The notes under the pieces are model-generated. The model was given only the letters and a program-made list of their open reading frames with translations, had not been told where the DNA came from and ran no database searches. Position numbers and translations under genes: made by a program. Positions 55,862 to 64,000 of a stretch of DNA of 64,000 bases are shown piece after piece. Source of the stretch: Alkalithermobacter paradoxus (GTDB lineage Bacteria > Bacillota > Clostridia > Peptostreptococcales > Peptostreptococcaceae); the NCBI GenBank assembly GCA_002029295.1, contig MZGW01000005.1, positions 37,539 to 101,538 on the forward strand, in the 5' to 3' direction. Each line of letters starts with the position of its first letter. The first letter of the stretch is position 1.

Positions 55862-56959
55862 GTGTATATAGAAAATTTAAGAATAATAAATTTTAGAAAC
55901 TACGATGAAGCTTATTTAAAATTCAACAAGCACATAAATTTATTGCTTGGAAGAAATGGACAAGGAAAAACTAATATACTTGAAGCTATTTATATGCTGT
56001 CAATAGGAAAATCTTTTAGAACTAATAAAGATGGTGAAATTGTAAAATTTGGAAAGGAAAACTCATATATTGGCGGATCATATGTAAAATATTCTAGGAA
56101 CAACACTATAGAGATAGGATTAAGGAAAAATAACAAAAAAGGTATAAAGATAAATAAAGTTTCAATAGATAAAATAGGACATATACTAGGAAAGTTTAAT
56201 GTTGTTGTTTTTTCTCCAGAAGACCTTAGGCTTGTTAAAGAGGGACCATCTGAAAGAAGAAAATTTATAGATAGAGAGATAAGCCAAATAATTCCAAAGT
56301 ATTACAATCATTTATATAACTACAATAAAATATTAGGGCAAAGAAACAAAGTTTTGAAAAATGTAAATGTAGATGCAGCTTTGCTAGATGTTTTTGATGA
56401 TTCACTTTCAAATGAAGGTGCTTGGATATATATTTACAGAAGAAGATTTGTAGATAAAATAAAAATGTTGTCAAAACAAATACATGATAAGTTAACTGAT
56501 GGTGTTGAAAATCTAGATATAAAATATATATCTCAGATAGATATTCAAAGAGATGATAGTCACGAGAGTATTAAGTCTAGATTTTATGAAAAACTAAAAA
56601 ACAATATTCAAAGTGACATAATGAATAAAGTTACAAAAATTGGGCCACATAGAGATGACATTCAAATAATAATAAATGATCTTGATGTAAAATTATATGG
56701 ATCTCAAGGACAGCAAAGAACTGCAGCTATTTCACTCAAGCTTTCACAAATAGAGCTTATAAACGAGGAAGTAAAAGAATATCCAGTTGTTTTACTGGAT
56801 GATATTTTCAGTGAATTAGATGAGAAAAGACAAAAACTCCTAATAGATAGCTTAGGTGAAATTCAGATTTTTATAACTAGTGCAGAAGAAGGACATAAAA
56901 AGATTTTTGAAGATAAACAATACGATATTTTTAGAGTGGAAAATGGACAAATTTCTTAA
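55862..56959 (+). CDS. recF: DNA replication and repair protein RecF
   Basis: A 365-residue SMC-like ATPase that helps RecA load on gapped DNA. Walker A LGRNGQGKTNILEAIY is near 30, Walker B PVVLLDDIFSELDEKR is near 310, and the signature SQGQQRTAAISLK lies between them. The start is GTG at 55862 with GGAG upstream. Confidence 0.97.
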   Translation: MYIENLRIINFRNYDEAYLKFNKHINLLLGRNGQGKTNILEAIYMLSIGKSFRTNKDGEIVKFGKENSYIGGSYVKYSRNNTIEIGLRKNNKKGIKINKVSIDKIGHILGKFNVVVFSPEDLRLVKEGPSERRKFIDREISQIIPKYYNHLYNYNKILGQRNKVLKNVNVDAALLDVFDDSLSNEGAWIYIYRRRFVDKIKMLSKQIHDKLTDGVENLDIKYISQIDIQRDDSHESIKSRFYEKLKNNIQSDIMNKVTKIGPHRDDIQIIINDLDVKLYGSQGQQRTAAISLKLSQIELINEEVKEYPVVLLDDIFSELDEKRQKLLIDSLGEIQIFITSAEEGHKKIFEDKQYDIFRVENGQIS

Positions 56960-56992
56960 AATATATATTTCCTTAGAAAGGAAGGTTAGTAA

Positions 56993-58894
<1,902 letters not shown>

Positions 58895-58938
58895 TTATTA
58901 GTTATATTGAAAAATATTCATAGAAAGGGGATATTTGA

Positions 58939-61365
58939 GTGATTGAAGAAAATGAAAAGATAGTCCCTATCGAAATAGAAGACGAGATGAGAAAGTCCTA
59001 CATAGACTATGCTATGAGTGTAATTGTAGGACGTGCACTCCCGGATGTAAGAGATGGACTTAAGCCTGTACACAGAAGAATACTTTATGCTATGAATGAA
59101 CTTAACATGACTCCAGATAAGCCTTACAGAAAATCTGCTCGTCTTGTTGGGGACGTTTTAGGTAAGTATCACCCACATGGAGATACAGCCGTTTATGATG
59201 CTATGGTTAGAATGGCACAAGATTTTTCAACTAGATATCTTTTAGTAGATGGTCACGGAAACTTCGGATCTATAGACGGCGATGGAGCAGCAGCTATGCG
59301 TTATACTGAGGCTAGAATGTCAAAGCTTGCACTTGAGCTTTTGAGAGATATAGATAAAGAAACAGTAGATTTTGCTCCTAACTTTGACGAAACTTTAAAA
59401 GAGCCATCTGTACTTCCATCTAAATATCCTAACTTATTAGTGAACGGATCAAATGGTATAGCTGTAGGTATGGCAACGTCAATACCACCTCACAACCTAG
59501 GAGAAGTTATAGATGGAGTTGTTCACCTTATAGACAATCCGGACTGTGAAGTAGAAGATTTAATGAGGCATATAAAAGGCCCTGATTTCCCTACTGGTGC
59601 TACTATTATGGGTAAAGAGAATATAGTATCTGCATATAAAACAGGTAGAGGAAAAGTAAAAATAAGAGCAAAGGCATATATTGAAGAATTAGGAAAAGGC
59701 AAAAGTCAGATTGTAATTACAGAAATACCTTATCAAGTAAATAAGTCTAAACTTATAGAGAAGATAGCAGACTTAGTTAGAGACAAAAAGGTAGAAGGTA
59801 TATCAGATATAAGAGATGAAAGTGATAGAACAGGAATGAGGATAGTTATAGAGCTTAAAAGAGATGCTAACTCAAACATAGTTCTCAATAAGCTATATAA
59901 GCACTCTCAGCTAGAAGATACATTTAGTATAATAATGCTTGCTTTAGTTGATGGAGAACCTAAGGTTCTTAACCTAAAGAAAATGCTTTACCACTATCTA
60001 GAGCATCAAAAGGATGTTGTAACTAGAAGAACTAAATTTGAATTAAAGAAAGCTGAGGAAAGAGCCCATATATTAGAAGGATTTAAAATAGCTTTAGATA
60101 ACATAGATGAAGTTATAAGCTTAATTAGAAGCTCTCAAAATTCTCAAGAAGCTAAGTTAGGGCTTATGAATAAGTTCAAACTGAGTGAAGTTCAATCACA
60201 AGCAATACTTGATATGAGGCTTCATAGACTTACAGGTTTAGAAAGAGAAAAAATAGAGTCAGAGTATAGAGAAATAATAGAAAAGATAAAAGAATTAAAA
60301 GAAATACTTGCAGATGAAAGCTTGCTGCTTTCTGTAATAAAAAATGAAATACTAAGTGTTAAGCAAAAGTATAGTGATGAAAGAAGAACTGATATAAAAG
60401 CTTCAGAAGGTGAAATAGATATAAAAGATCTTATAGAAGATGAGGAAATAGCTATAACTTTGACACACCTAGGATATATAAAAAGGCTTCCAGCAGACAC
60501 TTACAAAACTCAAAACAGAGGCGGAAAAGGAATTTCTGCATTAACAACTAGAGAAGAAGATTTTGTAAAACACCTTATAATAACATCTACACATAGCAGT
60601 ATACTATTCTTCACTAACAAAGGAAGAGTATACAAAATAAATGCGTATGAAATAGGTGAAGGAAAAAGACAAGCTAAAGGAACAGCTATTGTAAATCTAA
60701 TTCCTCTAGATAAAGAGGAAAAGATAACAGCTTTAATACCTGTAAAAGAAAACCAAAATGATAAATACCTAGTTTTATGCACTAAAAACGGAACTATAAA
60801 GAAAACAGACCTTGAAGAATTTGGAAAGATGAAGAAAAATGGATTGATAGCAATAAACTTAAGAGAAGAAGATGAACTTATAGGAGTAAAACTTACTAAT
60901 GGAAAAGAGGAAATAGTATTAGTTACTAGAAATGGACTAGCTATAAGATTTGATGAAAAAGACATAAGAGACATGGGAAGAAATGCTATGGGTGTTAAAG
61001 GTATTAACCTAAATAGTAAAGACCATGTAGTTGCTATGGATTTATGTAGAGAAGGAAATGAACTTTTAATAGTAAGCGAAAAAGGATATGGAAAGAGAAC
61101 TGACATATCTGAGTATAAGCTACAAAATAGAGGTGGAAAAGGTCTAAAAACTTATAATGTTACAGATAAAACTGGACTTTTAGTTGGAGCTAAGATGGTA
61201 AAACAAGATGATGAAATTATGCTTTTAAATACTGATGGAGTTTTAATAAGACTTAAAGTTCAAGATATATCAGTTTTAGGAAGAGTTACAAGTGGAGTTA
61301 AGTTAATGAGAACTCAAGAAGAAACATATATTGTATCTGTAGCTAAAATAGTCACTGAAGAATAG
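58939..61365 (+). CDS. gyrA: DNA gyrase subunit A
   Basis: An 808-residue subunit with the breakage-reunion domain (catalytic Tyr122 in [11 protein letters not shown]) and a C-terminal six-bladed pinwheel with GyrA-box-like QNRGGKG copies (~531 and ~732). The quinolone region reads [15 protein letters not shown], with Thr83 and Asp87, the residues normal for sensitive clostridia. The start is GTG at 58939 with AAAGGGG upstream. Confidence 0.98.
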   Translation: MIEENEKIVPIEIEDEMRKSYIDYAMSVIVGRALPDVRDGLKPVHRRILYAMNELNMTPDKPYRKSARLVGDVLGKYHPHGDTAVYDAMVRMAQDFSTRYLLVDGHGNFGSIDGDGAAAMRYTEARMSKLALELLRDIDKETVDFAPNFDETLKEPSVLPSKYPNLLVNGSNGIAVGMATSIPPHNLGEVIDGVVHLIDNPDCEVEDLMRHIKGPDFPTGATIMGKENIVSAYKTGRGKVKIRAKAYIEELGKGKSQIVITEIPYQVNKSKLIEKIADLVRDKKVEGISDIRDESDRTGMRIVIELKRDANSNIVLNKLYKHSQLEDTFSIIMLALVDGEPKVLNLKKMLYHYLEHQKDVVTRRTKFELKKAEERAHILEGFKIALDNIDEVISLIRSSQNSQEAKLGLMNKFKLSEVQSQAILDMRLHRLTGLEREKIESEYREIIEKIKELKEILADESLLLSVIKNEILSVKQKYSDERRTDIKASEGEIDIKDLIEDEEIAITLTHLGYIKRLPADTYKTQNRGGKGISALTTREEDFVKHLIITSTHSSILFFTNKGRVYKINAYEIGEGKRQAKGTAIVNLIPLDKEEKITALIPVKENQNDKYLVLCTKNGTIKKTDLEEFGKMKKNGLIAINLREEDELIGVKLTNGKEEIVLVTRNGLAIRFDEKDIRDMGRNAMGVKGINLNSKDHVVAMDLCREGNELLIVSEKGYGKRTDISEYKLQNRGGKGLKTYNVTDKTGLLVGAKMVKQDDEIMLLNTDGVLIRLKVQDISVLGRVTSGVKLMRTQEETYIVSVAKIVTEE

Positions 61366-61389
61366 GGTATATATCCTATTCTTTTTTTT
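61360..61389 (+). terminator. Terminator of gyrA
   Basis: GAATAGG and CCTATTC form the stem; an eight-T run follows. The left arm contains the gyrA stop codon (61363-61365). Confidence 0.85.
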
Positions 61390-61455
61390 GTTACTATTAT
61401 GAAAAAATTAGTATTTATGATAAAATATTATAAAACAAATAAAGAGGTGAAAATT

Positions 61456-61722
61456 ATGTCCAGAAGATGTAGATATTTTTTATTTGGTGGAATAGTAGGA
61501 TCATTGATAGCATTGCTACTCACACCTAAAACTGGAAAAGAAACAAGAGAAGTTATAATGGAAAAAACAAGAGATATTGTAAATAATCCTGAAGATTTCA
61601 AGATGAATTTAAAGTACAAACTAAAAAACATAATAAGAAGCATCTATTTTGAAAATGAAATAGTTAGTTCTGAGAATGAAATAATAATAAGCAAAGAATT
61701 CAAAGAAGAGGAAGTTGAATAG
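61456..61722 (+). CDS. YtxH-domain small membrane protein
   Basis: An 88-residue protein with one N-terminal hydrophobic segment followed by the YtxH hallmark (FGGIVGSLIALLLTPKTGKE) and a charged helical tail. YtxH proteins are linked to general stress in Bacillus, but their function is unknown. The start at 61456 has AGAGGTG upstream. First gene of the rsbV-rsbW-sigB run. Confidence 0.85.
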   Translation: MSRRCRYFLFGGIVGSLIALLLTPKTGKETREVIMEKTRDIVNNPEDFKMNLKYKLKNIIRSIYFENEIVSSENEIIISKEFKEEEVE

Positions 61723-61724
61723 AT

Positions 61725-62036
61725 ATGATACTGAATATATGGGAAATAGGAGTGCTTCTTATAGGAATAGGATTTTTGATAGTATCTATAAAATTTGCAA
61801 TGACTTTGAAAAGTGCAGACATTGTAATAAAAAGAATTGATAAAATACTACAAAGTAGTGAAGGAAATATAGAAAATATATTAGATGGAATAGAAAGTAT
61901 AACAGGAATAATAACTACTATTATGAGGATAGTTCCTGGTACTGTAAATGTTATATCAGGAGTTAGATTATTTGCTGGATTTATAGACAAAACCAAAAAG
62001 AATAGGGGTGGAAAGAATGTCTCTTATAATAAATAA
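61725..62036 (+). CDS. Small membrane protein before rsbV, unknown function
   Basis: A 103-residue protein with an N-terminal helix (6-24) and an amphipathic helical region resembling DUF948-type proteins (ADIVIKRIDKILQSSEGNIE). It starts 2 bp after the YtxH gene and overlaps the rsbV start by 20 bp, so the genes are translationally linked. No catalytic motif is seen. Confidence 0.7.
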   Translation: MILNIWEIGVLLIGIGFLIVSIKFAMTLKSADIVIKRIDKILQSSEGNIENILDGIESITGIITTIMRIVPGTVNVISGVRLFAGFIDKTKKNRGGKNVSYNK

Positions 62037-62334
62037 AAGTTTCGATAATAACAATAATGTCTGGAATGTATCTTTGATAGGAGAAGTTGATATATATACT
62101 TCTTCAGAATTTAAATCCTCACTTATCGAAATGATTCAAGATAAACAAGTAGATATAAGAATAGATGCATCTAGTCTTGATTATATAGATTCAACAGGAT
62201 TAGGAATATTAATTGGAATACTAAAAAGATTAAAAGAAGAAGAAAAGGATATATATATAATTAGTCCTAAGAAGAATATAGAGAAATTACTTTCTATAAC
62301 AGGATTAGATAAAATATTTAGGCTGGAGGGATAA
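62017..62334 (+). CDS. rsbV: Anti-anti-sigma factor RsbV (STAS domain)
   Basis: A 105-residue STAS protein that frees the sigma factor by binding RsbW when unphosphorylated. The phospho-acceptor motif IDSTGLGILIG has Ser59. The start at 62017 has GGTGG upstream. Followed by rsbW after 5 bp. Confidence 0.9.
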   Translation: MSLIINKSFDNNNNVWNVSLIGEVDIYTSSEFKSSLIEMIQDKQVDIRIDASSLDYIDSTGLGILIGILKRLKEEEKDIYIISPKKNIEKLLSITGLDKIFRLEG

Positions 62335-62339
62335 TTCAA

Positions 62340-62777
62340 ATGTTAATGACTACCGATGAATTTAAATGTAACACATTAGATTCATTAACTATAATATCGC
62401 CTAGCAAGGGTGAATATGTTGGAGTTATAAGACTTACTGTTTCTGGGATAGCAAATAGAATGGGGTTTGATATTGAGCAAATAGAGGATATAAAAGTTGC
62501 TGTAGCTGAAGCCTGTACAAATGTAATAACTCATAGCAGATCTAACGAATTTAAAGTTGTATTTGGAATATATGAAGATAAATTAGAAATACAAGTAAAA
62601 GACAATGGGAAGGGATATGAAGTAGAAAAAATAAAGGAACCTAACTTATCTGATCCAAAAGAGAGTGGACTAGGTATATTTATAATTAAAAGTCTTATGG
62701 ACGAGGTAGAGATTATATCTAATGTTGATAGTGGAACTGAAGTTAAAATGATTAAATATTTAGGGGTTGATATTTGA
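62340..62777 (+). CDS. rsbW: Anti-sigma factor / serine kinase RsbW
   Basis: A 145-residue GHKL kinase that binds the sigma factor and phosphorylates RsbV. The N-box VAVAEACTNVITHS (Glu57, Asn61), VKDNGKGYE and GLGIFIIKSLMDEV are present. Its TGA overlaps the sigB ATG. Confidence 0.9.
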   Translation: MLMTTDEFKCNTLDSLTIISPSKGEYVGVIRLTVSGIANRMGFDIEQIEDIKVAVAEACTNVITHSRSNEFKVVFGIYEDKLEIQVKDNGKGYEVEKIKEPNLSDPKESGLGIFIIKSLMDEVEIISNVDSGTEVKMIKYLGVDI

Positions 62778-63559
62778 TGAGAGATGTAGCAGGGGCTACA
62801 AAAGGTAATTTACCACTTGAGAGCTTGAGTGATAAAGAATTATTTCTACTTTATAGGCAAGAAAATGATAAAAATATAAGAAATATATTGGTGGAGAGAT
62901 ATTTATATATAGTAGATATACTCGCAAAAAAATATATAAATAAGGGTGTTGAATATGAAGATATACACCAAGTTGGATCCTTAGGACTAATTTATGCCAT
63001 AGAAAGATTCGATATAGATAAGGGATTTGAATTCTCAAGTTTTGCAACACCCACAATAATTGGAGAGATAAAGAAATATTTCAGAGATAAAGGGTGGGCT
63101 ATAAGAGTACCAAGAAGAATACAAGAATTATCAAGAAAAGTAACCCAAGCAAAAAACCACCTTGAACAAGAAAATCAAAAAACTCCTAAGATTATAGATA
63201 TAGCTAACTTTTTAGGGTGTACTGAAGAGGAAGTTTTAGAAGCTATGGATGCATCTTATGTATATTCTCTAAAATCACTAGATGCTAACTATGAATCTGA
63301 AAAAGATGGAAAAGAAGTTCAAATAGTAGACTCTATAGGATATGAAGATAGAAATTTTGACTTTATAGAAAACAAGGATTTCTTAGAAAAAGTAATGCAA
63401 AAACTAAATGATACTGAGAAAAAAATGATAGTAAGTAGATTTGTGGAGAATAAGACACAGATGACAATAGCATCTGAAATGGGGGTATCACAAATGACTG
63501 TTTCGAGAATGGAAAAGAAGATACTTTCTAAAATTAAAAAAGAATATGAAAAAACCTAA
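62777..63559 (+). CDS. sigB: RNA polymerase sigma factor SigB (SigB/F/G type)
   Basis: A 260-residue sigma-70 family member of the stress/sporulation group. Region 2 carries HQVGSLGLIYAIERFD and FSSFATPTIIGEIKKYFRDK, and region 4 ends in the helix-turn-helix TIASEMGVSQMTVSRMEKKI. The partner order rsbV-rsbW-sigB after gyrA and before 16S rRNA matches the C. difficile general-stress locus; a spoIIA operon (SigF) has the same layout and is the main alternative. Confidence 0.87.
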   Translation: MRDVAGATKGNLPLESLSDKELFLLYRQENDKNIRNILVERYLYIVDILAKKYINKGVEYEDIHQVGSLGLIYAIERFDIDKGFEFSSFATPTIIGEIKKYFRDKGWAIRVPRRIQELSRKVTQAKNHLEQENQKTPKIIDIANFLGCTEEEVLEAMDASYVYSLKSLDANYESEKDGKEVQIVDSIGYEDRNFDFIENKDFLEKVMQKLNDTEKKMIVSRFVENKTQMTIASEMGVSQMTVSRMEKKILSKIKKEYEKT

Positions 63560-63566
63560 AAAAGTG

Positions 63567-63595
63567 TTGACGATAGTTTAAAATGATGATATAGT
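63567..63595 (+). promoter_or_regulatory. Promoter of the rRNA operon
   Basis: TTGACG (63567-63572) and TATAGT (63590-63595) with a 17-bp spacer, about 100 bp before the 16S 5' end. The leader has a TTGTCCTT/AAGGACAA hairpin (63601-63621) and a GGCTCATATGAGC-like dyad (63677-63690) near the 16S start, probably for processing. Confidence 0.8.
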
Positions 63596-63695
63596 ATTAC
63601 TTGTCCTTGAGAAAAGGACAAAAGAACATTGAAAATTAAACAGCAGACGAATAGTAATTCAATTAACCATAAAGTCAGCTCATATGAGCCAAATT

Positions 63696-64000
<305 letters not shown>

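Noticed and set aside
60510..61106. 198-residue open frame antisense to gyrA
   Set aside because: Low-complexity Ser/Phe-rich product without a ribosome site; it is a shadow of the AT-rich gyrA frame.
62017..63559. spoIIAA-spoIIAB-sigF operon
   Set aside because: The gene layout is identical, but the position after gyrA and before 16S rRNA fits rsbV-rsbW-sigB; kept as the alternative because sequence alone does not fully separate the two.

Overview
The window is low-GC chromosomal DNA from a Firmicute of class Clostridia, most probably a Peptostreptococcaceae relative. The evidence is strong AT bias, GGAGG-type ribosome sites, common TTG/GTG starts, clostridial gene orders, and the order gyrB-gyrA-two small genes-rsbV-rsbW-sigB-16S rRNA, which I recall from Clostridioides difficile. 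The genus cannot be fixed from the sequence alone. The window is centred on the replication origin.

Layout. Left of oriC (1-52 kb) most genes lie on the minus strand and right of it (52.9-64 kb) all lie on the plus strand, so nearly all are co-directional with replication; the exceptions are the rhodanese pair, a DUF421 gene and dnaD-dnaI. 1-4.8 kb: a truncated metal/cobalamin-type binding lipoprotein, a half-size EamA transporter, and the trehalose operon treP-treC-treR with a clear promoter and two operators. 4.8-9.2 kb: the phosphate operon pstS-pstC-pstA-pstB-phoU, preceded by a Pho-box-like array. 9.2-17.4 kb: accessory region with two chemoreceptors, a three-domain rhodanese lipoprotein, a VanY-type carboxypeptidase, DUF421 genes and a 110-bp direct repeat. 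17.3-24 kb: envelope and protease genes with walJ-htrA-TPR-rlmH. 24-26.1 kb: dnaD and a DnaI-type helicase loader. 26.2-26.6 kb: five tRNAs. 26.7-36.4 kb: purA, a tandem HD-GYP protein, and the replication/ribosome block rpsF-ssb-rpsR-mazG-like-DUF2232-gdpP-rplI-dnaB. 36.6-43.3 kb: aminotransferase, a yedF/DUF3343/cysteine-desulfurase sulfur or selenium set, and an XRE-TPR regulator. 43.3-52.3 kb: parB, parA, noc, rsmG, mnmG, mnmE, jag, yidC, yidD, rnpA, rpmH. 52.3-54.4 kb: bipartite oriC around dnaA. 54.4-61.4 kb: dnaN, S4 protein, recF, gyrB, gyrA. 61.4-64 kb: two small membrane-type proteins, rsbV-rsbW-sigB, the rrn promoter and the first ~300 nt of 16S rRNA.

How it works together. Initiation (dnaA, oriC, helicase, loader, DnaD, clamp, SSB), segregation (ParAB, Noc, plus sites resembling their DNA targets), tRNA modification, membrane insertion and c-di-AMP turnover sit within 30 kb of the origin. 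DnaA-box clusters also occur away from oriC: before the tandem HD-GYP gene and inside each copy of the 110-bp repeat.

I did not find a clearly new multi-gene system such as a defence island, CRISPR array or large mobile element. The strongest leads are the DnaA-box repeat flanking a chemoreceptor, the DnaA-box cluster before the HD-GYP gene, the DnaA box filling the dnaN ribosome-site spacer, and an 11-bp TTAA array before the rhodanese operon.
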